A DNA stretch of 64,000 nucleotides from Candidatus Anammoxibacter sp. (GCA_021777105.1 JAIQZQ010000090.1:1-64000); one strand, 5' to 3'; positions 35,851 to 45,629 are shown, numbered from the stretch's first letter. A program made the numbers and translations. The notes: generated by a model not told the origin, from the letters alone.

Positions 35851-36641
35851 TATCAGTCGAAGTTCCTGTTTTTCATCATTACTTTTTAGAAGAGACAATA
35901 AAAAGTGTGATAAACCAAACTTATAAACATTGGAAATTAATTCTCCTTAGCGACGGCGCATCTGATGAGGCTAATAAACTTTTATTAAAGCTTCAAAACC
36001 AATATTCAGGTTGTAACGGCTCAATCGAGGTCCGCTTTCAGGAGAACAAAGGAATTTTTCATGCGCGAAAAAAATTAACCGAATCATCCAATTCAGATTT
36101 AATTATACCCCTTGACCATGATGATATACTGTATCCAGACGCTTTGGCAGATATGGTAAATTGCTTTAAACTGAACAAAAACGCCGGCCTAGTCAGGGCG
36201 AAAAGAGTCTTTATCGACGAAACGTCAAATAAGCTGGATGAGGCGGATTGGTTTCCTTTTAAAAAACGCTCAATATTTGAAGGCATGACAACTGATTTAT
36301 ATAACCATTCTCAACCCTATATGTTTAAACGCAGCGATTATGATAAGACCGAAGGATGGAACGGTTTCCCGGAATTTAAAGGCGCAGGCGGAGACTGTGA
36401 TATATTTCTCAAAATTGAAGAAGTTGCAGACATTGTTTTATTCGATAAGGTTCTGTATGGCTATAGGTTGAACGATAAACGAAGCAGCCATGACATAGGT
36501 TTAGCCGGAGCCAAAAAGATGTGGAGCATGCTTGCCGACATCACAATAAAAAGGAGAGGTCTGAATTTAATCAGATTAAATGATATGCCACCGTTTAAAT
36601 ATAAAATAATTAATAAAAATTCAAATAACGCAAATTCATAA
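35844..36641 (+). CDS. Family 2 glycosyltransferase
   Basis: A 265-residue GT-A fold enzyme. VSVEVPVFHHYFLEETIKSVINQTYKHWKLILLSDG is the nucleotide-binding start of GT2 proteins, and PLDHDDILYPDAL (D91-D94) the metal-binding DxD. A GGDCDIFLKI segment near 190 matches the ED/GD acceptor region. There are no membrane segments, so it is likely a cytosolic enzyme adding one sugar. It lies between two paralogous radical SAM genes, overlapping the first by 7 bases and 4 bases before the second, so its product acts in the same pathway. Confidence 0.88.
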   Translation: MLVSVEVPVFHHYFLEETIKSVINQTYKHWKLILLSDGASDEANKLLLKLQNQYSGCNGSIEVRFQENKGIFHARKKLTESSNSDLIIPLDHDDILYPDALADMVNCFKLNKNAGLVRAKRVFIDETSNKLDEADWFPFKKRSIFEGMTTDLYNHSQPYMFKRSDYDKTEGWNGFPEFKGAGGDCDIFLKIEEVADIVLFDKVLYGYRLNDKRSSHDIGLAGAKKMWSMLADITIKRRGLNLIRLNDMPPFKYKIINKNSNNANS

Positions 36642-36645
36642 TGAA

Positions 36646-37557
36646 ATGGCGTATGTAAAACTAAAAGATATAGTAAAAGACATTAATGGTCTGGATAAAA
36701 GCCTTGAGTTGGAACTTACCAACTTCTGCAATGCAAAGTGCGGCATGTGCCCCCGTGAAGAACTTAACAGACCAAAAGGTTATATGACTTTAAAAACACT
36801 CAAAGCTATCCTGAATGCATCTGCCCAATTTCAAATTAACAACATAAGCATTGGAGGTTTTGGCGAACCCCTACTCCATAAAGATTTCCGTCTCCTCATT
36901 AAAACCATGAGGAGCGTATTGCCAAACGCTAAAATCTCATTAACAACAAATGGATTGTTGTTGGCGCCTGAGATGCAGAATGAAATCATAAAAGCAGGCA
37001 TCTCTGAAATAAATGTAAGCTTTCATAGCAATAGTAAAGATGAGTATGAAAACTTCATGGGAATTAGCTACCTGAGTGTAATTGATAATGTTAAAAGCTT
37101 TTTAAAAAATCATCCTCAACATGAAAATACGATCCGAATCGGAATTGTCAGAACTAAATTGAATACGGATAAAGTAGAAAATATTATCAACTTCTGGGAT
37201 AAAATCGGGGTTAAGAATTTTACAATTCTAACAGCCCACAACAGAGCCGGCAAATTGATGGATCAAGCCATTGCCGATAATCAGTTTTTTCAAGAGCAAA
37301 GAATTGAAATACAGGAAAAAGACAAATCAATTTGCAGAACAGCATCAATAATATTAAAATTTGTTGATTGGCAAGGCAAGACTCACCTTTGTTGCAACGA
37401 CCTTGATAGCATAGCGTTGCTTGGCGATTTACAAGTAGATAGTTTTGAGACGATTGAGAGTAATAGGGAGAATATCTGGAAAAAGGCGCAAAAAGAGCTT
37501 TGTCGTAACTGCAATATGCCGTCAACGTTGTTACACACAGAATTGATTTCAATTTAA
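36646..37557 (+). CDS. Radical SAM/SPASM protein (3 of 3)
   Basis: A 303-residue paralogue of the protein encoded at 35026. The cluster motif is CNAKCGMC (C28, C32, C35) followed by PREELNRPKGYM, with GGFGEPL as the GGE equivalent. The C-terminal region has WQGKTHLCCNDL, GDLQVDSF and CRNCN, a SPASM pattern with one iron-sulfur site clearly suggested. It is the last gene of the operon; a run of nine C residues starts a few bases after its stop. Confidence 0.88.
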   Translation: MAYVKLKDIVKDINGLDKSLELELTNFCNAKCGMCPREELNRPKGYMTLKTLKAILNASAQFQINNISIGGFGEPLLHKDFRLLIKTMRSVLPNAKISLTTNGLLLAPEMQNEIIKAGISEINVSFHSNSKDEYENFMGISYLSVIDNVKSFLKNHPQHENTIRIGIVRTKLNTDKVENIINFWDKIGVKNFTILTAHNRAGKLMDQAIADNQFFQEQRIEIQEKDKSICRTASIILKFVDWQGKTHLCCNDLDSIALLGDLQVDSFETIESNRENIWKKAQKELCRNCNMPSTLLHTELISI

Positions 37558-37817
37558 CTTTCATAATCCCCCCCCCTTCCAAACCAAAAAAAACCTTTCA
37601 AAATTAAATTTAAAAAAATGTAAATTTTAGCGCACACCTTGGTATATAATATAACAACTTTTATATAAATCCCTTGCAAATCAAAACTGGTTTAAGAAGA
37701 ATTAACGTATCTTTAACCGATAGAGCGATCCTGTTCCGCGCTTGATTCATGCGGTTTTCTCAAAATCGGCTGGAACCAGCAACCCATTATGAATTTTTTT
37801 GAAAAATTATTGAACCT

Positions 37818-40247
37818 ATGGATAAAATAAAAAAAACTCAAATATTGATAGTGGATAACAGAGAGGAATTTCGCCTACTTCTCAATAAATATCTAATAGA
37901 AGCATTTCCGTATATTCAAATAGATGAAGTTGCTGATGGAGACTCTGCATTAGAGTTAATTAAAAGCCGCTCTTATGATTGCGTTCTTATCAATTTTCAG
38001 ATGGCAGACGAAGCTGGAGCCGGCTTGAAAAGCCCTGCAACTATCAGGGAGATACTGCCAAATGTTCCGGTTATAGTAATTTCAGCTCACGGCAACCAAT
38101 CAGTGATTAAAGATATTTATAATTCCGCGGCTTCATCAATTATTTCAAAAAACGAATTATCAACTGAAATTGTCTCTAAAATTATGTGTGAAGTTTTGCG
38201 AGAGCCATTTGGAACTGAAAGAGAAGAGACTTATAGTGAAAAAACATACGACTCTTTTGATGGTCTTGCCGGCATGAGCATCCTTCTGGTTGATGACAGC
38301 TCTACTATGTTGGCAGTGTTAAAAAAAATATTTTCCACTAAAAATATTAAAAAATTAACAGCGCAAAGCGGTGAAGAGGCTATTGAGATTGCTGTTAATA
38401 AAACCCCGGATTTAATTCTGATGGATATTGTAATGCCCGGCATTTCCGGGTTTGAAACTTGCGAAAAACTGAAAGCAAATGCGGCGACAAAAGATATCCC
38501 GATTATATTTATGACAAGCAATACCGAGCCGGAAAGCGCCGTTAAGGGGTTCACAATTGGAGGGGTAGATTATGTTACAAAACCGTTTCATGGCGACGAG
38601 ATACTTGCCAGGGTCAAGACGCACCTTTTATTAAAGAAAAACGCGGATGAAAAGGATAGGCTTATTCAACAACTTAAGGAAGTTTCCACGGATTTGAGCA
38701 CAAATAAAAAATACCTTGAAAGCATAACCCACAATCTGGTTGACGGCGTTATTATTATTGATAGACATGGGACGGTGGAATGGATAAATAGTAAAGTTGT
38801 TGAGATATTTAGCTATTCTGAAACTGAAATAATCGGTAAAAATGTCAAGATGCTAATGCCAGAACCATATAAAAGCAATCATGATAATTATCTTAATAAT
38901 TATCGTAATACAGGCATAGCCAAAGTTATTGGGACCGGCCGTGAAGTCGAAGGGCAACGAAAGGATGGCTCAACATTCCCCGTGGATCTAAGTTTGGAGG
39001 AGATGTTGATAGAGGGAGCCGCAAGATATCTTGGAATTGTCCGGGACATAACTGAACGTAAAGAATCCGATAAAAAGATATTAATTGAAAAGGCCAAAGC
39101 GGAAAAAGCCAATAAATCAAAATCGGAATTTCTGTCGCAAATGAGCCATGATTTGCGCACGCCTCTAAATGCCATCCTTGGATTTTCACAATTACTGGAG
39201 ATAAACTCATCCGGCAATTTAACGTCTATTCAAAAAGAGAACATAAAAAAGATAAAAAAATCCGGTAATTATCTTCTTAAACTTATTAACCAGTTGCTCG
39301 ATTTAGCCAGGATTGAAGCAGGGAAAATAGATCTAACTTTTGAATCAGTGGAAATAGACTCGCTAATTGATGAAGCGCTTTCCCTTGCGCAACCATTGGC
39401 CGCCGATCGTAAAATAACCATTACCAAGGAAGGCGAAACACATGGGCGCTGTATCCTGGCGGACAGAACAAGATTGAAGCAAGTGCTGTTAAACCTGATG
39501 TCCAATGCCATAAAATATAATAATCCCAACGGTTTTGTTAAGATATATTTAGAGGATGAAGGGCCGTCGCCGCGCGCGCGAATCGTAGTAGAGGATAACG
39601 GATTCGGAATTTCCGATGATGACAAGCACACAATTTTTGAATCGTTTAGCCGTTTGAGTATGGAAAAGACGGATATTGAAGGCACGGGAATTGGACTTGC
39701 TATATCAAAACAACTAGTAGAGTTGATGAAAGGAACTCTTTCATTTAAAAGCGTCCTAAAAGATGGCAGCTGTTTTTATATAGACCTGCCTGTTGCCGAA
39801 AGCGCTCATGTAGCGCCGAAAACTTTGAGCGAAGACATAGAAAACACTGTTATAGAGGGGCCGGAGACTAATGCGACTATTCTTTATGTGGAAGATGACG
39901 CAAATAATATGGAACTGGTTCGGCAAGCCCTAATGCCGCGCAAGAATATTACACTGATTCAGGCCACGGACGCAAACCTTGGGATCACCCTTGCGCGTTC
40001 CCATGATCCAGACATAATCCTTATGGATTTAAACCTGCCTGGAATAAATGGAATAAAGGCGCTGCAAATACTTAAAAATGAAGTTAACTCTAATATACCT
40101 GTCCTTGCAGTAAGCGCGGATGCAATGGAAGACCACATTAACAAGGCTATAGCCGCCGGTTTCCACGATTACATTGTCAAACCTATTAATATTGTGGAAT
40201 TTATTGATAAAATAGATAAAATATTAATAAAAATTAACAAATTATGA
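37818..40247 (+). CDS. Hybrid histidine kinase, REC-REC-PAS-HisKA-HATPase-REC
   Basis: An 809-residue soluble sensor kinase. The first receiver (5-125) has Asn59 where the phosphorylated Asp belongs (CVLINFQM), so it is a pseudo-receiver. The second receiver (153-272) is intact (D203, LILMDIVMPG; KPF). A PAS domain (300-412) carries SITHNLVDGVIIIDRHGTVEWIN. The HisKA box FLSQMSHDLRTPLNAI puts the phospho-His at 444, followed by the HATPase boxes (LMSNAIKYNNPNG, DNGFGI, GTGIGLAISKQL). A C-terminal receiver (IILMDLNLPG) is intact. No membrane segment is present, so it senses a cytosolic signal. It starts 260 bases after the radical SAM operon; a link is possible but not shown. Confidence 0.93.
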   Translation: MDKIKKTQILIVDNREEFRLLLNKYLIEAFPYIQIDEVADGDSALELIKSRSYDCVLINFQMADEAGAGLKSPATIREILPNVPVIVISAHGNQSVIKDIYNSAASSIISKNELSTEIVSKIMCEVLREPFGTEREETYSEKTYDSFDGLAGMSILLVDDSSTMLAVLKKIFSTKNIKKLTAQSGEEAIEIAVNKTPDLILMDIVMPGISGFETCEKLKANAATKDIPIIFMTSNTEPESAVKGFTIGGVDYVTKPFHGDEILARVKTHLLLKKNADEKDRLIQQLKEVSTDLSTNKKYLESITHNLVDGVIIIDRHGTVEWINSKVVEIFSYSETEIIGKNVKMLMPEPYKSNHDNYLNNYRNTGIAKVIGTGREVEGQRKDGSTFPVDLSLEEMLIEGAARYLGIVRDITERKESDKKILIEKAKAEKANKSKSEFLSQMSHDLRTPLNAILGFSQLLEINSSGNLTSIQKENIKKIKKSGNYLLKLINQLLDLARIEAGKIDLTFESVEIDSLIDEALSLAQPLAADRKITITKEGETHGRCILADRTRLKQVLLNLMSNAIKYNNPNGFVKIYLEDEGPSPRARIVVEDNGFGISDDDKHTIFESFSRLSMEKTDIEGTGIGLAISKQLVELMKGTLSFKSVLKDGSCFYIDLPVAESAHVAPKTLSEDIENTVIEGPETNATILYVEDDANNMELVRQALMPRKNITLIQATDANLGITLARSHDPDIILMDLNLPGINGIKALQILKNEVNSNIPVLAVSADAMEDHINKAIAAGFHDYIVKPINIVEFIDKIDKILIKINKL

Positions 40248-40278
40248 GCCTTTTAGCCGCAAATTCGAAGATTGACCT

Positions 40279-43020
40279 TTATGACCCCAAACAAAACAGG
40301 TCATATTCACTCGCGTGCGTATTGCACAACCACAAGTAGTGGCCTTCGGGAGTCTCAATCATTTTTAGACCGCCCCATTGTTTCAACAAGCCATTTTCAG
40401 CAAGCAACGTCCGCAATGCAGCCAGGTTGTATCTGTAAATTTCCATTTCAGCATAGCCGTTAACAGCAGAGCATTCCATTTGTAGATTGCGAAATCCCTG
40501 CAATTTGCCGGCAAGTTTATTTATCAGGTTTATATCCTTATTAATAGTCTTTTTATACATATCTTTATCCTGATTAACCCATTTGCCTATTACAGGCGAA
40601 ACGTAGCGTAGAACAAGGGCAAGTTTTGATATATATGGAGCGGTTGCGTTAAAAAATGCTTCGGCGTTTTCAATTGGGTAGCCGTCGGACTGGACTGGGT
40701 GCCAACATCCGGGGGCCTGGCAATAGAGTTGCAGCGCAAGTTTGCTGTTTTCAATTGATTCGAACTCATCACCGTCATTTGTCAACCTAAACGCAAAGAC
40801 ATTTGGGCATTGAGTCTCTTCACTTTTTTGAATATAATTAAACTGTTTTAAGAATTCTCGCTGCGTTAATTCGATCAACGAATCTATCTCGCCCGTGGCA
40901 TCAATGCCTGCGTCCAGGCTTTTAGCTTTAAGTTTATCTATCCTTGACAAGATTGATTTATGGCTTGTGTGATCAAGGCCAAAAATAAGATATGGAACAG
41001 ACACTTTGTCAAACGATTCCGGGCACTCAATATTATTCTTTGCTGTTTTGTTTAAAACTCTTTTATAAAGTTGCTTATAATTGTGCTCGTAGTCGCAGCC
41101 TTTACCATCGCCGCATTCACAAGGTATACGCCGCTCTATTTGGAGACCTGGAAATCGTTTAAATATTAACTCAAGACCGTCTCTTATGATGCCAAAAAAA
41201 TTCCATGGATATGGGCCTCTGACGGCAAGGCGCAAACAGCGCTCATGTGTCCGTATTTGTATTAACGCAAGATGTTTAGATTTGTCATCATCTCTGAAAA
41301 GCGCGCCGGTTTGCCAGTAAAAACCAGTCAACATTTTTGCGCCCCGCGCAATAAACCAGCTTGGAGCTCCAGGCGGAATATCAGCGTTAAAATAGAAAGA
41401 CATAGTTATTTCCCTGCAATCGCGTTTAGTAGCAATCTTATCCCAGCTTTTCAAATAACCGCGCGATTCAACCGGCAAACGTTCAGCCACAATCATCTCT
41501 TCCTTATTATTTGAAGATAAAAAAGCAAGCTCCAGTTTTTGCATAAGCTGCATAAAGCTGTTTTGAATGCCTCTATCAAGCCCTTCCCAAACTACTTCAG
41601 CCTCTTTTTGAGAAAACCTCCCCATATTGTCAATAACCTCGCCGCTATCAAGGGCGTTTATGATAACATTTGAAACCCAATCCGGTTTTAGAAAAACAAT
41701 GTTATTAAATTTCCGGTCATCAAAAAAATAGATAACAATGCCAAGTTCGTGAAACCAACGCAAAACAGTTTGAGCATGGCCGCTGTTAACGCCGCAACTT
41801 TTTAATATCTCCAGGGCCTCTGTTATATCTATATATTTTTCATTCAGGACCTCAATAGCATTGACGGATTGTAGCCAACTTGCCGGCCAGGCCTCGCCAA
41901 TTAACGGCAAAGCCACGGTAGTTGAACACAGGGCTTTTTTAAGCGCGTCTATTCCTTTGCCTGTTACATTGCTAACCTGATAAAAACCTGAAATATTAGG
42001 ATATCCGGCTCTAAGTTCAACAGTTGGGAGATCGGCATGGCGAACATCTATATGAGTGGAAACAATAAACACCGGCGATTTCGGAGCCTTTACCTGAATC
42101 ATGTCAAGCATCTCATACAACCTGGCGTGTTCAAATCCATAATACGCGTTCAGAACAATCATAAAAACCGTCCTGTTCGTAAACAAATATTTATGAGTAG
42201 CGTGAAACAGCTCAAGCTCGCCAAAATCGCAAACATCCAGCCGCAAAACAGCGTCTTGTTTATCGCGATACGTCAACGTCAACGAATCAATGCTTGTACT
42301 TATCAGCTCTGAAAGGTCATGGCTTTGATCCTCACTGTTTAATGAATCCAGCAACGTCCTTTTTCCCGCGCCGGCCTTGCCCATAATAAACAACCCGGCC
42401 CGCATATTCTCATAACTATCAATATTAACAGCCTCAATATAGTTAAGAATAGAGCGGGTTCCCATATCGACAATCTCAGGAGGTGGAGAGACAAGAGGAT
42501 TGCCCTCAACAAAAAAATGTTCAAGCTTTTTTAAATTGCCTATTTCAGGCGGGAGAGATTTTAATCTGTTTGATTCCAGCGAGAGCCTGGCAAGGTTTGA
42601 GAGTTTGCCGATTTCCGGCGGCAGCTCCGCAATACAATTGCGGGCAAGGTCAAGAGTTGTCAAATTTACAAGCGCGCCTATTTCAGAAGGAATGGTTTCA
42701 ATCAGGTTCGCGCGTATGTAGAGTTTTTTCAGGTTTTTTAGCCTTAGAATTTCATGAGGAATAGTTGCTATTTTATTGTTGTTAAGGCAAAGTATTTCCA
42801 ACCCATCAAGTTCGCCTATTTTGTCTGAAAGTTTGTCAAGGCCGTTACCGCTAATATTAAGCTCTTTCAAACCGCTAAGTTTGCCTATTTCATCAGGGAG
42901 TATAGACCATTTAGAGACTTCATGCGGAAGGTCGGTGGCATCTTCATGGGAGAGATCAAGCTTATCCAGTTTATACCTCCCCGTCATCTCGACAATTTGT
43001 AAAAGTTCTTCGTTAGTCAT
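40279..43020 (-). CDS. Roco protein (LRR-ROC-COR) with altered P-loop
   Basis: A 913-residue Roco-family protein. Leucine-rich repeats of 23 residues (L-x-x-L-x-L-x-x-N-x-I/L-x-x-L/I-P-x-E-I) fill residues 20-185. The Ras-like ROC domain spans 205-375 and the COR region about 390-650, with FLKPDWVSNVI and RGLERPVE-like ERLPVESRGYL. The tail contains two CxC-rich patches (CECGDGKGCDYEH). The P-loop reads GKAGAGKRTLL, with Arg where GTPases have Ser or Thr after the Lys, and VSTHID replaces NKxD; DFGELELFHATH matches the usual DFGGQExYHATH. Nucleotide handling may be altered. It converges on the histidine kinase gene with a 31-base gap. Confidence 0.88.
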   Translation of the reverse strand: MTNEELLQIVEMTGRYKLDKLDLSHEDATDLPHEVSKWSILPDEIGKLSGLKELNISGNGLDKLSDKIGELDGLEILCLNNNKIATIPHEILRLKNLKKLYIRANLIETIPSEIGALVNLTTLDLARNCIAELPPEIGKLSNLARLSLESNRLKSLPPEIGNLKKLEHFFVEGNPLVSPPPEIVDMGTRSILNYIEAVNIDSYENMRAGLFIMGKAGAGKRTLLDSLNSEDQSHDLSELISTSIDSLTLTYRDKQDAVLRLDVCDFGELELFHATHKYLFTNRTVFMIVLNAYYGFEHARLYEMLDMIQVKAPKSPVFIVSTHIDVRHADLPTVELRAGYPNISGFYQVSNVTGKGIDALKKALCSTTVALPLIGEAWPASWLQSVNAIEVLNEKYIDITEALEILKSCGVNSGHAQTVLRWFHELGIVIYFFDDRKFNNIVFLKPDWVSNVIINALDSGEVIDNMGRFSQKEAEVVWEGLDRGIQNSFMQLMQKLELAFLSSNNKEEMIVAERLPVESRGYLKSWDKIATKRDCREITMSFYFNADIPPGAPSWFIARGAKMLTGFYWQTGALFRDDDKSKHLALIQIRTHERCLRLAVRGPYPWNFFGIIRDGLELIFKRFPGLQIERRIPCECGDGKGCDYEHNYKQLYKRVLNKTAKNNIECPESFDKVSVPYLIFGLDHTSHKSILSRIDKLKAKSLDAGIDATGEIDSLIELTQREFLKQFNYIQKSEETQCPNVFAFRLTNDGDEFESIENSKLALQLYCQAPGCWHPVQSDGYPIENAEAFFNATAPYISKLALVLRYVSPVIGKWVNQDKDMYKKTINKDINLINKLAGKLQGFRNLQMECSAVNGYAEMEIYRYNLAALRTLLAENGLLKQWGGLKMIETPEGHYLWLCNTHASEYDLFCLGS

Positions 43021-43132
43021 ATTATCAGTAATAATTAATTAGCCATTGCGTTTCGCTGTTATTAGTTATTGGTCATTAGTCATTGCGCTTCGCGGTTATT
43101 ATAGTATCCAGTTTCCAGTTTTGCTCTTTACG

Positions 43133-44383
43133 CTATGCGCTATTCACCAACTCCCCATGTTTATACACCGCCAGGACCGGCGAAACACCCGCATGATACG
43201 CGAGGATAGCCGGACTTTCGCCGTCAAGCAAAAGGAAGTCGGCCTGTTTGCCGACATCCAAACTACCGGTTATTTTTTGCTTATTAATTGCATAAGCGCC
43301 GTTTAAAGTAGCGGCAACAAGGGCCTCTTCCGCGGTCATGTTCATATTTACAACCGCAAGTCCAAAAATAAACGGCATTGATTCCGTGTAACTTGAGCCG
43401 GGATTAGAATCAGTGGCAATAGCAACCGGCGCATTAAGCTCAATAAGTTCCCTGGCCCGCGCGTAATTTTTCCGCAGACTGTAAGCCGTGCCCGGCAAAA
43501 GCGCGCTTATAACCCCACGATTTGCCATTGCCTGCATATTTGCCCGGCTTGCGGCCAACAAATGGTCCGCGGAGGCTGCGCCTAATTCAGCGGCAAGCCC
43601 TGCGCCGCCAAGATTGTAAACTTCGTCCGCATGGATTTTTAAACCCAATCCCTCGCTTTTTGCCGCAAGCAAAACCCGCCTGCTTTGCTCAATAGTAAAA
43701 ACGCCCTCTTCGCAAAACACATCGCAAAATTTAGCTATGCCCTGTTCCGCCACTTTAGGTATCATCTCGTCAATAACATAGCCGATATAATCATCAGGTT
43801 TACCGTCGAATTCAGGCGGAACAGCGTGCGCGCCAAGGAATGTGGGTATAACATCTATCGGCATTTCACGATTTATCCGACCGATAACGCCAAGCATTTT
43901 TAATTCAGCCCCTGTTTCAAGCCCATAGCCGCTTTTAATTTCAATAGTGGTTGTTCCAAAATTAACGGCGGATTTAACATGCTTTAAAGTCTCGGAAAAT
44001 AACTCGTCGTTGGAAGCCGCCCTTGCGTCTTTTACAGAGGAGAGTATTCCGCCGCCGCGCCGCAGGATTTCAAGATAGTCCATGCCGCTCATACGCATCG
44101 AAAACTCCAGCTCCCTTCTTTTCGCAAAACAGATATGCGTGTGAGAATCAACAAATCCGGGGATTAAACAAAGGCCCTTGCAATCAACCTCTGTGTCAAC
44201 ATAGCCGGGAGGCAGTTGTTTTATCACGCCTTCTTCAGGGCCTATGTCGGTAATCACGCCGTTAACGCAACTAATCGCCCCGTTTTTAATATGGACTATC
44301 TCCCCCTGAAGCTTCCCGGCAAGAGGTCTACCTTTATCAACAGGAGTGAAAATCGACGCGTTTCTGAAGAGTTTAGTTGTCAT
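43133..44383 (-). CDS. hutI: Imidazolonepropionase
   Basis: A 416-residue amidohydrolase that opens 4-imidazolone-5-propionate to N-formiminoglutamate in histidine breakdown. Metal-binding residues are in place: GFVDSHTHICF at about 86-96, TTTIEIKSGYGL, IHADEV and SADHLLAAS, then ATDSNPGSSYTESMP. Length and order match HutI. The ATG overlaps the ftcD stop by four bases, so it is coupled to that gene. Confidence 0.96.
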   Translation of the reverse strand: MTTKLFRNASIFTPVDKGRPLAGKLQGEIVHIKNGAISCVNGVITDIGPEEGVIKQLPPGYVDTEVDCKGLCLIPGFVDSHTHICFAKRRELEFSMRMSGMDYLEILRRGGGILSSVKDARAASNDELFSETLKHVKSAVNFGTTTIEIKSGYGLETGAELKMLGVIGRINREMPIDVIPTFLGAHAVPPEFDGKPDDYIGYVIDEMIPKVAEQGIAKFCDVFCEEGVFTIEQSRRVLLAAKSEGLGLKIHADEVYNLGGAGLAAELGAASADHLLAASRANMQAMANRGVISALLPGTAYSLRKNYARARELIELNAPVAIATDSNPGSSYTESMPFIFGLAVVNMNMTAEEALVAATLNGAYAINKQKITGSLDVGKQADFLLLDGESPAILAYHAGVSPVLAVYKHGELVNSA

Positions 44384-45300
44384 TCGTCATCTTCCTCAAG
44401 CATTTGGAGCAGTCGCAGCTCAATTATCTGGTTGGGATCAAACCCGGCAAGTTGCATGTAGTAAGCCGAGCTGTCAACAATAGCAGATGCCGGAGCCATG
44501 CCGTAGAGCTCAGTCTCAACAACCTGAATCCCAAACTGTTTAGCCTCCATTTTAACCAGCTCAAGAACCCTGTATACCGCGTTTCGTTTATGATCGGTAA
44601 TGTTAAGACTCACCTGGACAAGGTTGCGGTCTTTTAACGAAAGGCCGATGCCTTTGACATGGCAAAGCCCCCCGCCGGAGGCCCGCACATTATTAGCGAT
44701 CTTTTTCGCTATGTCAACCTTGTTTGTGCCGAGGTTGACATTAAAAGCTATCAGGAATTTCCTGGCCCCAATAATTGTCGCGCCGGCAGACTCATGCATT
44801 TTAGCATCGCCTATGTCAGGCGCGCGTTCAGGATTTGCAATCTCTTTCTTAAGCGTCTCATACTGCCCTTTTCTTATAACCTCAAGGTTCCTTCGGTTTG
44901 GTTTTAACGCGGCCTCATCATAAAAATAGACGGGGATGCCTGTGGCGCCGTTAAACTGTTTGCCGAAATCGCGGGCAAGGTCAACGCACTCGTCCATTGT
45001 TATATTTTGAATCGGCGTAAAAGGAATAACATCAATCGCCCCTATTCGCGGATGGCCCCCCTCGTGCAACTCCATATTTATATGTGAAACAGCAATGTCT
45101 GAAGCCTCAAACAACGCCTTTTTAATAGGTTCAGGGGAACCTGCAAGGCTCACAACAAGACGGTTGTGATTTCTATCGGCCCTGTAATCCAGAAGAGCGC
45201 ACCCTTTATGACCGGAAAAAGGCTTTACAATCTTATTAATTATTTCAACGCTACGCCCCTCGCTGAAATTTGGAACGCATTCAATTATCTGTTTTGCCAT
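44380..45300 (-). CDS. ftcD: Glutamate formiminotransferase
   Basis: A 306-residue formiminotransferase, the N-terminal half of mammalian FTCD as a single-domain enzyme. It moves the formimino group from N-formiminoglutamate to tetrahydrofolate, yielding glutamate. Signature regions are MAKQIIECVPNFSEGRS, DYRADRNHNRLVVSLAG, ELHEGGHPRIGAIDVIPFTP and KFLIAFNVNLGTNKVDIA. The deaminase domain is absent. I start at the ATG (45300) rather than a TTG eight codons upstream. It shows that histidine is degraded by the folate route here. Confidence 0.95.
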   Translation of the reverse strand: MAKQIIECVPNFSEGRSVEIINKIVKPFSGHKGCALLDYRADRNHNRLVVSLAGSPEPIKKALFEASDIAVSHINMELHEGGHPRIGAIDVIPFTPIQNITMDECVDLARDFGKQFNGATGIPVYFYDEAALKPNRRNLEVIRKGQYETLKKEIANPERAPDIGDAKMHESAGATIIGARKFLIAFNVNLGTNKVDIAKKIANNVRASGGGLCHVKGIGLSLKDRNLVQVSLNITDHKRNAVYRVLELVKMEAKQFGIQVVETELYGMAPASAIVDSSAYYMQLAGFDPNQIIELRLLQMLEEDDE

Positions 45301-45320
45301 AATTGTCTTTCGATTCTTAC

Positions 45321-45530
45321 CCAAATTGAGCGATTCTTATGCACAATAAACATCTAAACCTTTTAAAAAAGACAGTTACAAAGAATTAGACTTGCGCTTA
45401 TTAAGTGAACATTAATTACAACCGTGTCGTTTCGAACGGTAGAGAGAAATCTTCTGACATTTACTGGTTTAAAGATTTCTCCCGATGGTCGAAATGACAA
45501 ATCATATTTCAGAATCGCACTATTTAGGTC
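45321..45530. repeat. Inverted-repeat element upstream of ftcD
   Basis: The outer arms, CCAAATTGAGCGATTCTTAT at 45321 and its near-complement ending in CTATTTAGGTC at about 45505-45527, also occur singly at 2984-3010. An inner imperfect palindrome, 45426-45498 (GTCGTTTCGA...GAGAAATCTT facing AAGATTTCTCCC...TCGAAATGAC), belongs to a widespread type of bacterial extragenic repeat. Confidence 0.6.
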
Positions 45531-45568
45531 TTAGTTATTCTACACTGTGCATAATTGCATAATTGTTA

Positions 45569-45627
45569 GTGGCACAGGCATCCTTGCCTGTGTTTCAATT
45601 GATCACAGGCAAGGATGCCTGCGCCAC
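45569..45627. repeat. GGCACAGGCATCC inverted repeat, complete copy
   Basis: GTGGCACAGGCATCCTTGCC and its near-exact complement GGCAAGGATGCCTGCGCCAC enclose TGTGTTTCAATTGATCACA. Related copies are at 5503, 12421-12479, 13368-13415 and 53475-53505. It ends three bases from the hutU stop and may act in termination. Confidence 0.7.
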
Positions 45628-45629
45628 GG

